A stretch of 64,000 nucleotides of DNA from Akebia trifoliata (Eukaryota; Streptophyta; Magnoliopsida; Ranunculales; Lardizabalaceae): the NCBI GenBank assembly GCA_017979445.1, contig CM030717.1:26911132-26975131 (forward strand), given 5' to 3'. Positions within the stretch are counted from its first letter, which is position 1, and every line of letters starts with the position of its first letter. This document shows, piece by piece, positions 34,108 to 45,693 of this stretch. The notes beneath the pieces are model-generated. The model worked only from the letters and a program-made list of their open reading frames with translations. It was not told where the DNA came from and ran no database searches. A program made the translations under genes and the position numbers.

Positions 34108-34994
34108 TGAGTTTCAAACCCCAGCATAGTCAAGAAGACTTAGTCGTTGAGTCCCAATCATCCTTCATAGAAGGCATTGATGTCTTATTCAATTGGGATT
34201 CCGATGAAAGTCTATCAGAAACGACTCCAGAATCCACCAACATGAAAACCACCGTGAGCCAAGAGAAAAAATCACCCTTCCCCACTGGCATCGAATGGGC
34301 ATCAGTCATCGTCCCACCGAGTTTGGGAGGGACTATGCCCCCATCTGACAAAAACCAATCGGAGATCATGGTTATCTCCGAACCACCAACCAAATCACCC
34401 AACACATCACTTTCACATCTCATCCGCCCCCTCAGAGAAGGGGAAGTTTTGAACAATTGGGAGGAATTCTCATTGACCCTTGAGGCTGTTGAGGCCTAAA
34501 AAAAAATGCCGTTAAACGAATCTAGTTTGCCCAAAGATCATAACGAGACCTCGTCCTCGGGTAAAGACTATTTTGAGGGCTCCCTATCTTTATTAATGAA
34601 TCGCATGATTGTTCTTCTTATTTCAGGTATTCGAAAAGCAACAAAAAAAATATTCCTCAAAAAGCAAAAAAAATCAAAAATTTCTCAAAAGTCAAAAAAA
34701 TCAAAAAGCTTTCAAAGTTGCAAAAAAATAGATATTTTTCAAAAGTCAAAAAAAGAGTTTTCAAGGGATATGTCTCAATCAAATGAGCACCCAGATAAAA
34801 CAGAATTTGAAAGGGACGAGTATGATTTCGATCTTGAACTCGACTTTGACCTCATGGGGATCGAAGAAGAGTCTGAGGACGAAATGGAGTACCCGCCTAA
34901 AGAAATCAAAGACTTGGTAGAACGTCACGAGAAAGGTGTTCAGCCAAACATTGAGGATACAGATTCAATCAATCTTGGTACCGAAGAGGACCCA
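34107..34994 (+). pseudogene. Acidic spacer region between protease and RT
   Basis: It is in the same frame as pol, with a TAA at 34497. The first part is Ser/Thr/Pro-rich. The second begins MPLNESSLPK, has a lysine/serine-rich repeat (KKSKISQKSKKSKSF) and then an acidic run (DFDLELDFDLMGIEEESEDE). The end (INLGTEEDP, stop, IVKIGALL) shows a TGA at 34995 where the pol polyprotein would read on. Ogre elements are known to carry a spliced intron between protease and RT. ATTTCAG at 34620-34626 is acceptor-like, but no convincing donor pair was found. Confidence 0.55.
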
Positions 34995-34997
34995 TGA

Positions 34998-37085
34998 ATT
35001 GTCAAGATCGGAGCCTTATTAACGTCACAACAAAAGGAAGAAATGATCAAACTCTTACAAGATTATCAAGATTTCTTCGCATGGTCGTACAGGGATATGT
35101 CGGGATTGGACACAGATCTTGTCGTGCACAAGCTACCAATTGCCTTCGGAAGCAAGTCGATCAAGCAGAAATTGAGAAGATTAAAGCCAGAATGGACCCT
35201 CAAGGTCAAGGACGAAGTCATGAAACACTTCGAAGTCGAATTTCTTGCAGTCTCTACGTACCCTGAGTGGTTGGCTAATGTCGTCCCAGTACCCAAGAAA
35301 GATGGGAAGGTACGCATGTGTGTTGACTATCGGGACCTAAACAAGGCCAGTCCTAAGGATGATTTCTCACTTCTACACATCGACACTCTAGTCGATAGTA
35401 CAGCAGGGCATGGCATGTTCTCGTTCATGGACGGATTTTCAGGCTATAACCAAATAACAATGGCGGAAAAAGACCAAGAAAAGACTGCATTTATCACGCC
35501 ATGGGGTACTTTCCACTACAAAGTCATGCCATTCGGGCTGAAAAACGCAGGGACGACTTACCAACGGGCAATGACCGCACTATTTCACGATATGATCCAC
35601 AAGGAAATGGAGGTCTACGTAGACGACATGATTGCTAAATTCGATATTGAAGAAGATCATTTGGTAAATTTAAAGAAGTTGTTTGACAAGCTGAGGAAAT
35701 ACAGTTTAAGGCTAAATCCTGTAAAATATGTATTCGGGACAACATCGGGCAAACTACTGGGTTTCATCGTTAGCAGAAGAGGCATCGAGATAGATCCGAC
35801 AAAAATCAAGTATATCCTCGAGATGAAAGCACCCGTTTCAGAGAGAGATGTTCGGGCATTCTTGGGGAGGATACAGTATATTAGTCGTTTCATTGCTCAG
35901 CTTACGCCTATCTGTGAGCCAGTCTTCAAGCTACTAAGGAAAGACACGCCAAAGAAGTGGAACAAGGACTGTCAGGAAGCGTTCGACAAGATTAAGCAAT
36001 ATCTGCTCAATCCACCAGTCCTAGTCCCTCCTACTCTAGGGCGACCTTTGCTGATGTACATCTCGGTACAAGAAACGTCAATGGGGTGTGTGCTAGGGCA
36101 ACATGATGAATCAGGACGGAAAGAACAGGCTATCTACTATCTCAGCAAGAAATTTACTGAATATGAAGCAAAATATTCAATGCTTGAGAAGACTTACTAC
36201 GCATTAGTCTGGCCATCTCAACGACTACGTCACTATTTACTGAGTTACTCAACTATGCTTATTGCTAGAATGGACCCCCTGAAATACCTATTCGAGAAAC
36301 CAGCATTAACAGGTCGCACTGTAAAATGGCAGCTATTGTTATCTGAGTTTGATATCACCTATGTCACTCAGAAAGCCATCAAAGGGCAAGCAATCGCCGA
36401 CCACCTAGCCGACCACCCGTTGCCTGACTACGAGCCATTAAAAACGAACTTTCCTGACGAAACCATACTAATCACTGAGGTTGAAGACGATAATGATGAA
36501 CCAAGCTGGAAAATGTACTTCGACGGAGCAGCCAATCAGAAAGAAAACGAAATAGGGGCAGTTCTGATCAAGCCAGGTGGATCCCACGTGCCAATCGCAA
36601 TCGGACTAAAATTTCAATGTTCCAACAATGATGTTGAATACGAAGCATGCATAGCAGGGTTGAAGGCAGCACTGGATCTCGAGGTAGATGAAATCGATGT
36701 TTTCGGAGATTCAAGCTTCGTAGTCTATCAGACGACTGGAGAATGGAAGACCCGAGAGCAAAGACTAGTCCCTTACCACAAGTATCTGGAAGAACTAAGC
36801 TCGCGTTTTGATAGGATTTCATTCACGTACATGCCGAGAGCTAAGAATCAGTTTGCAGATGCACTAGCTACACTTGCCTCTATGATCAACATCTCGGAAG
36901 ACCTAATCATCGACCCTATTGAGATTGGAATTCAAGATGAGCCAGCCTATTGCTTACCTGTTGAAGTAGAAGAATATGAAGAAAAGTCATGGTATTCTGA
37001 CATCAAGGCATATCTTGAAGATCGAACACTCCCCTCAGACGCAACGCCAAATGATAGAAGGACCATTCAGAGGCTAGCAGGATAA
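34998..37085 (+). pseudogene. Ogre reverse transcriptase and two RNase H domains
   Basis: One frame is open from 34998 to TAA 37083. RT motifs run in order: VVPVPKKDGKVRMCVDYRDLN, then FSFMDGFSGYNQI, TPWGTFHYKVMPFGLKNAG, and the catalytic EVYVDDMIAK. A gypsy RNase H remnant follows (YYLSKKFTEYEAKYSMLEK) in which the first catalytic Asp position reads ISVQETS. A second, archaeal-type RNase H then has all four acidic positions in MYFDGAAN, VEYEACIAGLKAAL, DVFGDSSFV and FADALATLASM. Dual RNase H is diagnostic for the Tat lineage. The product would copy element RNA into DNA. The TAA at 37083 separates it from integrase, which continues in the same frame. Confidence 0.9.
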
Positions 37086-38237
37086 TTTTTCTTGAGCAAC
37101 GGTATTCTGTACAAGAAGTCGCACCATGAGATCTTACTTAGGTGTGTGGCAGAAACAGAAGCGAAACGACTAATTGAGACTGTACATGGGGGAGTCTACG
37201 GACCTCACATGAATGGTCATATGCTTGCTAAGAAGATTATGAGGATGGGATACTATTGGTCGACAATGGAGAGTGATTGCTATCAACATGTCCGCAAGTG
37301 TTACCTATGTCAGATCTATGCCAACAAGATTAATGCCCCACCTTCAGAACTAAATAATATGACTACTCCTTGGCCCTTCTCACTCTGGGGAATGGACGTC
37401 ATTAGGCAGATCTCACCAAAAGCTGCAAATGGGCATCGTTTCATCCTTTTTACTATCGATTACTTCACCAAATGGGTAGAAGCTGCATCATACGCCAATG
37501 TTACTAAGAGCAACGTCATGAAGTTTGTCAAGAACAACATCATTTGCCGGTATGGACTTCCAAGCGGATTGGTAACTGACAATGCCAAGAACTTCAAGAA
37601 CAAAGATATGATCAAAATGTGCGAAGACTTCCAAATCACTCATCACAACTCTGTACCCTACATACCTAAGATGAATGGAGCAGTCGTGACAGCCAACAAG
37701 AACATCAAGAAAATAATCGAGAAGATGGTAGTTACATACAAAAATTGGCACGACATGTTACCATTTGCACTACACGCCTACCGAACCTCGTTCAGAACTT
37801 CGACTGGGGCAACTCCGTATTCATTGGTCTACGAAATGGAAGCAGTCTTGCCCGTAGAGGTTGAGATTCCTTCCCTCCGAATCTTAAAAGAAGCAGAGTT
37901 AGATGAAACTGAATGGATTCAAGTCCGGTTTGATCAGCTGAATCTGATTGAAGAGAAACGCCTCGCAGCCATTTGTCATGGACAGATCTATCAACGACGA
38001 ATAGCTCGTGCCTATAACAAGAAAGTTAAGCCTAGGGATTTCTCACCAGGAGACCTAGTCTTAAAGAAGATTTTTCCAATCCAAGAAGACGCCAAAGGAA
38101 AGTTCAGACCGAACTATGAGGGACCATTCATCGTACAGAAGGTAATGACGGGAGGAGCTCTGATTCTCACAGAAATGGACGGACAAGTCTTCCCGCAACT
38201 GATCAATGCTGACACTGTTAAGAAATATTACGCTTAA
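37086..38237 (+). pseudogene. Ogre integrase
   Basis: It is in frame with RT after one TAA. The zinc-binding part (ETVHGGVYGPHMNGH ... CYQHVRKCYLCQ) has its HHCC residues. The catalytic core shows LWGMDVI and VTDNAKNF for the two Asp. The third acidic residue, Glu in MNGA(V/I)EA, reads MNGAVVTAN. A GAG-to-GTG change would give this and abolish strand transfer. The C-terminal part (KPRDFSPGDLVLKKIF, then KFRPNYEGPFIVQKV) is intact and ends VKKYYA. Integrase normally inserts the cDNA into nuclear DNA. Confidence 0.9.
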
Positions 38238-39787
38238 AACCTGACCCTGAGATGACGAAAGGCCATTTTTGCTATCCCAAACAAAACCATCACACCCTAG
38301 TCAACCCTTTTGAGCCATCACGTTCATTTCTTAACCTAAGACTGGGGCAAGTCAACAACTACAAAACGAAAAAAAAAAATCAGAAAAAAATAGAAAAATC
38401 AAAAGCATCAAAAGTACTCCTGGCCCGCATGAGGATAAACTGTGAACGGCTAAAAATACAAAAAAATCAAGAAAGTCAAAAACTCAAACAATTGATCTTG
38501 GCTTGACCCAAATCTCCAGCCTAAACAAGTTCAAGAGACGCTGGGAGGAGACATAGATCACTTTTCCGAAACAAAAATAGACAAACCCCATGTTTATTCC
38601 ACTTTAGATAAACTACGACCCAGACCTTAACCTTTTTGTAACCTTCCACTACCATAAGCCTAAGCCAACGTTTCGTCCTACTTAAAGTCCTTTTTGATCA
38701 GGAAATGTTCTAAGGCAACATAATGACAGTGGCAGCACCAATGATCTTGCAACTTGGTCCGGACCTCAAAGTCTTGTTAGTCGTTGGAAGACTTGAGAGG
38801 GGAATCCAGATCGGATATTCGAAAAAAAAGAGTACTCGAAGTGTAGAGTAGTAGATCTCGCGGCTCAACTTGAGTTGTCGAACCACGAATAGTTGTCAGC
38901 AAGCTCGAGAGGGGAATCTAGATCAATTACTCAAGAAAAAGTGCCACTGCAAGAGTAGAGTCGTCTATCTTGCAGCTCAACTTAAGTCACCAACCCACAA
39001 AGACACAGAGACCCCGAGCAGAATTGTAATGAAAAATCTAGAAAAATACAAGCATGGTCTGAAAGGGCATAGTGAAAACTTGAAAGGGCGCTATGAGTAA
39101 AAGAATCAGACTATGGCAAGATCAAAGCCACCAGCACGAGGAAAATCCCAAAAAGGACGTCGATGCGTAAAAATGTAAAAATCGGATCTGATGAAAACCG
39201 TAATTGGCATCAAAGGCAATAAAGGTAAAAAAAAAAACTCCTGGCCCGCAAGAGTATAAACTGTGAACGGCAAAATCTTTCCAAAATCATGAGACCCAAA
39301 ATAGTCTTCCAATACCATGGCACTGGGAATGACTCTAAAGGAATTAAAAGAGTAATTGACGTTTATATCCTCTGTGATTGGCAAAAACACCAAGATCGTC
39401 GCAATCAAATATTTTACAAACTCTGAATTTATCGTACTCATTTGATAAAGATATTTCATAAAATTTTAAAAAAGAAAAACTACTATTTTGGTCGATGATG
39501 AAGATTCTAGGACTTATTCAAACATCAAGTTTTCAAAGCATTGATACACCTGAGGCCAAGTAAGTACAAAACCTATTTTCTTTGCATTAATCTTTCAACA
39601 TTTTGTAATGAAATCAATCACACATCATGAAAAAAAGAGTCAAGGTGTTCTTACAAAGCACGGAGCCGGACAGCCCTACTCATCATCAATTTTTTAGCCT
39701 GACTCATCATCACGACTCACTAGACAAGACGCGAAGGCATCGAAGAAGGGACCGCAAGCAAGCCCCTCCTAAGATCACTCTCCGAGC
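38238..39787 (+). other. Ogre 3' region with imperfect repeats
   Basis: No coding domain was seen. CTCCTGGCCCGCA...ATAAACTGTGAACGGC occurs at about 38418 and 39239. A pair of about 120-bp units lies at 38780-39000 (GAGAGGGGAATCCAGATC and GAGAGGGGAATCTAGATC). These fit Ogre 3' untranslated repeats. Confidence 0.65.
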
Positions 39788-41258
39788 CTACTGAGGTAGA
39801 TAAACAATTGATCATCGAACTCGCAGTTGTAGCAATGGAAGAGTTTATAAGAATGACCCAACTAGGAAAACCCTTATGGATGCATAGCCTTGATCATGCT
39901 TATGAGATTCTAAGTGAAGATGAGTACGGGTGAACATTCTCGAGGGGAGTTGGGCCAAAATCATTTGAATTGAAATCAAAAGCTTCTCGAGAAACGGCTG
40001 TTGTTATCATGAATCACATTAACCTTGTTGAGATCCTTATAGATGTGAATCAGTGGTCCACCGTGTTTTCTAACATTATTTCAAAAGCAACAACTCTTGA
40101 GGTCGTATCAACAGGCTAGCAGAAAACTATAATGGAGCTCTTCAAGTGATGATAACAGAATTTCAAGTCCCTTCACCTATTGTTCCGACTCGAGAGAGTT
40201 TCTTTGTAAGGTATTGTAAACAACATGCTGAGGGGATTTGGGTGGTGGTCGATGTTTCCTTGGATCATTTGCGTCCTAGCCTGATATCGAGATGTCGAAG
40301 AAGGCCATCAGGTTGTTTAAATCCAAGAAATGCCAAATGGTTACTCCAAGGTTATATGGGTCGAACATGTAGAAGTGGATGATAAAACAGTTCATAGTAT
40401 ATATAAAACACTGGTTAACTCCAGCCTTGGGTTTGGCGCAAAGCGTTGGGTTGCTACCCTAGATCAACAATGTGAACGCCTTGCAAGTGTTATGGCTAGT
40501 AACATGCCCGCTGGAGATGTTGGTGTGATCACAAGTCAAGAAGGGCGAAAGAGTATGTTGAAGTTAGCTGAAAGAAGGGTGATGAGTTTTTGTTCTGATG
40601 TAAGTGCTTCTACTGCTCACACATGGACAACATTATCGGGAAGTGGCGCTGAAGATGTAAGGGCCATGATTGGAAAAAGCATAGATAATCCGAGCAGGCC
40701 TCCTGGTATTGTGCTAAGTGCAGCTACTTCTTTCTGGCTTCCAGTCCCACCAAAGGGAGTTTTCAATTTCCTTCGCGATGAGAACTTTAGAAGTGAGTGG
40801 GACATTCTTTCTAATGGCGGTGCTGTTCAAGAAATGGCACATATTGCTAATGGTAGAGATCCTGGTAACTGTGTTTCTCTACTGCGAGTTAATACTCCAA
40901 ATTCCAGTCAGAACAACATGTTGATATTACAAGAGAAGCACCGATGCAACAGGCTCTTTTGTAATCTATGCTCCTGTTGATATTGTTGCAATGAACGTGG
41001 TTCTAAATGGGGGAGACCCAGACTGTGTAACACTCATTCCCCCCCTGATTTTGCTATACTCCCCGATGGCTAACAGTAAATAGAGGTAGAATTACTGAAG
41101 TTGGGTCTGGTGGATCCCTATGGACTGTCGTATTCCAGATCTTGGTCAACTGTGCTCCAACTGCAAAACTTTCTCTTGGATTTGTGGCAACTGCTAACAA
41201 CCTCAGTGCTTGCACCATTGAAAGGGTCAAAAGTATCAAGGGACAATGCATGAATTGA
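39788..41258 (+). pseudogene. HD-ZIP IV (PDF2/ATML1-like) START-region fragment inside the Ogre
   Basis: Collinear pieces in three frames cover most of the START domain through the native C-terminus. They include [100 protein letters not shown] and [14 protein letters not shown], ending [20 protein letters not shown] proteins are epidermis-specific transcription factors with a lipid-binding START domain. The homeodomain and leucine zipper are absent. Small indels (near 40112, 40322, 40933) and stops (TGA near 39932) inactivate it. The copy runs about 1.47 kb without introns, although HD-ZIP IV genes have several introns over this span, so it derives from spliced RNA. Ogre-type sequence lies on both sides. 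Confidence 0.88.
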
Positions 41259-41629
41259 GAGGTTTAGCTTATGATAGAAACCAACAAGATCAACAAAAGA
41301 AGGTAATGAAAAAAAAAATCAAAAGAATTTCAAAAACCTTTCGAGTTGCACTCAACTCCGATTTGTCAAAACACGATCGAAGAAATAGTCGGATTTCAAA
41401 ACTCATTAAATTTTCATCAAATCAAATATCTTACACGAGCTCCGCGCCATCGAGATCAATGAATTAATAAGGCAAAACTCTATCAGACCCCGTGCTAGAG
41501 TAACCATTTTCCACAAAAATCTTCAATACAATCGATAATTCAAGATCGTGTTTTTACAGAATTTTTCTGGCCCGTACAAATAGGGGTTTAGTCTATTCTT
41601 TGCACGCAATTCCTGCAAAGAAGGACAGC
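41259..41629 (+). other. Ogre 3' end and polypurine-like tract
   Basis: Non-coding. A10 at 41308-41317 could be the poly(A) of the HD-ZIP IV copy. GCAAAGAAGGACAGC just before the 3' LTR is the only purine-rich candidate for the polypurine tract. Confidence 0.5.
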
Positions 41630-43612
41630 TATAGACACCTCAATTTGAATGGGCCACTTCTCGAAAGGGCCCAAAAATATCGATTTTCCAAATAAATGGG
41701 CCAACGGGCCTTAAGGGCCCAAGTCATTGAAAAGGGATATTTTTACCAAATCGAGGCCCCTAAGACCTCTCAATGGTTTAGGAGGCCCACCAAAAGGACT
41801 CGGCCTACCTTACGCTCCGCTTCCAAAAATTAAAAGGCCAAATTTTCGATAAATTTCACCAACGGGCGTAAAAAGCCCGATTCGCCAACACGTGGCATTT
41901 TTGATCAAACTAATGATTGCAAAAATCTAAAAAAATTAAAAAATTAAAAAATTAAAAAGGTGAGACTTGAGATGCCTACCCCTCCTCTACTATCACCGCT
42001 CCGCCTCCGAATCCGCAAAAAATCATAGGCCCACAAGCCCTCAACACTTTCCTAAATCGATTTCTCATCTTACCCCTAGCCTAAAATCAATCCCACATCA
42101 CCTAAAATCTAAAACCAACCTATACCTTCAAAATCCATTCCAAAACAACCCTCAGCCAATCCCTAAAACCCAAAACAATTTCTAAAACCCAAGCCCAACA
42201 CTACAAAGCCCACAAATCATTAACCATATCCAATTCATTATCCAACCCACAACCCTAACCCATAAACCACAACCCACATCAACCAATCACTCTTTTATCA
42301 TCAAAAGATGACACATGTCATCACCCCATCTCACCTCCCTCACCCAACTACCTACCCCATTAATTTTATTTAAATCTCATCTACCCATACATCAATCCAT
42401 CACCTTTTCTCTCAAATCAAACACATCTACCCACACCCCTAACCTATATACCTCCCCTAATCTACCATCATCATTCCCTACAAAACCCACATCTACAATC
42501 TAAACCTACACCATCCTCTCAAGTCAAACACTCAACCTCTCCCATCAACCTATCCCAACCCTTCATTTCCACCCACTTTAACACATGACATCATCTCCCT
42601 CACCCTCTCAAAATATCATCAACCACTTCTTTAAATCCTCCATTCTCTTAAACCAAATACCATTTAATCTCAACCACCATCTTAAACTCACCTCACCAAA
42701 CACTCCACCCAAATGGGTTGGGTAGGATCCAAAACATTTGGGTCAAAACTCACCCATTTAACCCCACTTCCCTAAATACCCTCCAATCTCCTCTAAATTA
42801 CACTCACTTCTCTCTCAAACTCATAATAATTCTACCATTTTTCTTCACTTCACCCACATTATATCCTTAAAATAACTCCTCAACATCTATAAATACCCTC
42901 CTCCTCTTCCCAAAAATGGCCCCCAACTTTTATTACAAAATTCTCTCCAACTCTCATTACTAACAACCATCACCAATCCTCCTCAAGTCTCATATACAAA
43001 AAAAAATTTATTATATTCCACTCATCATCTCTTCTCTACTCCTTCAACCATACAAGAATTGTATTTTCATAAAATACTAAGGACTCAAGAAGAAGAAAAG
43101 AAGAAAGAAGATACAAGGTGGGTTCAAGGCAATCCCCCCCTCTCTTCTACACCCTCTCCTCCTCCCTCTTCTATCACCCTCTCCCCTTCATTTTATTTTT
43201 TAGCATGAATGGACCCCAAGGTTAAAGGTCTATAAGGGTCATTTCCATCAATGGAATGATCCTATGATCAAGCCGAAAATGAACCCTTATCTAGGGTACA
43301 AATGCACAACACGTGGCACATCATTTTTCGTATTTTTTTAATCAAAATGACCGAGTTGAGTTGAGGTTACCACTATCTAGTGGGGAGAAAAGGGTGCCTA
43401 ACACCTTCCCTTTTCTCCAACCGAGCCACTTACCCGAATCTCAAGGGTTGATTCATCTTTATCCATCGAGAGTCACCAAATACCAAAAATGTCACATTTT
43501 CTAAAAAAAATGCACATCGGGTGACCATTCACACCCACTTACAAAAATGAATGGTGGCAATTCCAAACCATTGTAGATGTGGTCATCGTAATGACGAAAT
43601 CCCGTGTCTACA
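41630..43612 (+). repeat. 3' LTR of the Ogre element (1983 bp)
   Basis: It begins TATAGACACC, where TG has mutated to TA, and ends GTGTCTACA. It is collinear with the 5' LTR throughout with scattered substitutions and small indels. It lacks the 102-bp duplication of the 5' LTR. Confidence 0.92.
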
Positions 43613-43617
43613 TTAAC

Positions 43618-44680
43618 AACACAATTAAACAGTATGTTACCAAATAATATACTCAATTCAACAAGTTACTTCAGCAACAATTGTTTTCTTTATTTTTATT
43701 TGGGGTGTAATAAGCCAAAGTTGGAGTGCCAATAACACCTATTTCAATTGAAAAATCTCAGCTCGTTTTTTTGTTCAAGATCCAAGAAGTTATGAGAGCA
43801 TTGGGAGGTTGTTGTTTTCTTCTCCATCTTGCAATCCAAACCTAGAACGTCCTTATCAGGCATGTCTTCTTTCTCTTTCCTTCCTCTCTCTATAGTCTAC
43901 TTGTTCTCTACCAATTTTTTGGGCAGAAGTTAATGGATGGATAGAAGTTAGGGTCCTTTGGGGATTTTGTAAGCTTTAGGGTTGGAAGAGGGACCAGGGT
44001 TCGTTTTGGGAGGATTGCTTGGTGGTCTTTCAACTTCAAAGAACTTTATTCAGCTCTATTTCATATTTCTTCTAAGAAGAATTTACCAATCAATAGTATG
44101 TATCTTCGATCCATCTATGCAATTGTCGACTAGAAATTTAAAACACGAACATGAAAAAAAAAATGAACAAAATTTGGAGATGGTTGCTTACCTAATAGAG
44201 TTGCAGAGATGAAGAAAATTGAAAGAGAGCTCCTTGATTGTAAGATCAACGAAAGAGAGAGAGAGAGAAAGAGACATGGTGCCAACTTTCTACTCTGTTT
44301 TACTCTTTTTTTGCGGCGGCTTGTTGAACTGTTCAGAGGCTCGGTGAAGTATTGGTAATCAAGGGATTCGACTTATTATTATGAACAAATTGGCAACTAA
44401 AAGGAGTTGTGAACGATACTAACTACTCAAATTTCAAAAAAGGAACATATTCGACTGAATTTTGCCTTCACACGGCTGTTCCAAACGCACTATAAGAATC
44501 CTTATTGACTCAAAGATATTTTATTTGCACCCAAATTTTAGTTAGGACATGCTAATATTTAAAAAGTAAAGAATTGTTTATATTGAATTAACACGTTACA
44601 AGTTAAAGTTGGTGTGTCAATATCAACTCTTTTTAGTATTTTTTGTTAATAACTTACTTATTTTCAATTTTACTTTAATT
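43618..44680. other. Intergenic, no gene recognised
   Basis: A (GA)n tract lies at 44250-44275. The 76-codon frame at 43982-44212 has no recognisable domain. Confidence 0.5.
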
Positions 44681-44689
44681 GGTCTATTT

Positions 44690-44965
44690 TAATTTGGTTT
44701 TATCGATTGGATTTTAATTTTAATTTGATGGGATTTTAATTTCAATTTGATTGGTCGATTGAATTTTAATTTGAATGTTGATCGGTTCGATTGAATTTTA
44801 ATTTAAATTTGATTGGTCGATTGAATTTTAATTTCAATTTGATTGGTTGATTAAATTTTAATTACAATTTGTCGATTAAATTTGAATTTGATTGGTTGAT
44901 TGAATTTTAATTTCAATTTGATTTAAAACTTTCAAGTTGGTCGTTTAATTGAATTTAAAATTTTC
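44690..44965. repeat. Degenerate tandem repeats of about 40-45 bp
   Basis: Six to seven units contain GATTGAATTTTAATTTCAAT followed by TTGATTGGT, with variable length. They lie at the inner side of the LTR fragment ending at 45693 and may be part of it. Confidence 0.75.
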
Positions 44966-45693
44966 AATTTTGGTTGTTTAATTTAATTTTGGTCAGCTAA
45001 TTAAAGTTTGATTTATTTTCATGTGATCGATTGGTATCCTTCCACTTGAGGGACATCGTAGTTTTATGTTAAAATGTTCATCATTTTATGTGAAGTATTT
45101 TAGTTTTCCTAAATGTAGGATTTTTAAATTTTCTCGATGTATGTGAATGTTGTCGAATTTTTTTTCTCAATCATGTTTTCTTAGGAATTGAGGTTTCTAA
45201 ATTGAACATCAAGGGGGTATTTTGATCATTTTTGCAATTCTTCATTTTCATCAGTTTTAGTCTCGTTAGACTCAAAATCACATTCCGTGATTAATGAAGA
45301 TATTTTTGAGACATTTCAGAAGTGTGAAACCCAAGACGGGTATTTTCGTCATTTTATCACATTTTACAAATTTTGGCGTGAGATTTCTTTGTGTCTCAAT
45401 ATGATTACTTCTGAGTCTCAAGGTCTCATTTTCCTAGCGTTGCGAGATTTCTAGGCAATCAAAATATGTAGCGAACCTAATCGTGCGTACTTGCTAAATC
45501 GAGCGTAATGTATAGTGATCCTAAACATGTGTGATTTTCTACGTCGCGTGGAAGAAGTGAAAAAGACTAGAAATCAAAAAAATTGGAAAAATGATTCTCA
45601 AACTTTCAAGTTCTTTGTGCTCATCGTTAAGAAACTACCACAACTAGGTAACGAATCGCCAAATTAGGTGGATGCAAAAATGAAGTGTCTACA
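44966..45693 (-). mobile_element. LTR fragment, Ogre-like, minus strand
   Basis: Read on the minus strand from 45693 it begins TGTAGACACTTCATTTTTGC, the same start as the LTRs at 20160 and 22832. The inner text (GGCATTTTGATC-like, CATTTTATCACA) resembles U3 of those LTRs. The other end and a target duplication were not found, so the inner limit is arbitrary. Confidence 0.6.

Larger units (their letters stand above)
24255..43612 (+). mobile_element. Full-length Ogre/Tat Ty3-gypsy retrotransposon, 19,358 bp
   Basis: Two long LTRs (24255-26346 and 41630-43612) are flanked by an exact 5-bp target duplication TTAAC (24250-24254 and 43613-43617). The order inside is PBS, long leader, ORF1, 53-bp tandem repeats, gag, protease, an acidic spacer frame, RT, two RNase H domains, integrase, and a 3' region carrying an HD-ZIP IV fragment. 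Great size, an extra ORF upstream of gag, DNGS-type protease and a second RNase H are hallmarks of the Tat/Ogre lineage. Nonsense codons and frameshifts in ORF1, gag and pol show it is not autonomous. Confidence 0.93.

Noticed and set aside
34107..34626. Ogre intron from GTGAGT at 34107 to ATTTCAG at 34626
   Set aside because: Joining these sites recreates a TAG in the protease frame and removes a protein-like stretch, so the boundaries are not supported.
41967..42503. Proline/threonine/histidine-rich frames in the Ogre 3' LTR
   Set aside because: They are translations of the A/C-rich LTR tract and are broken in the 5' LTR.
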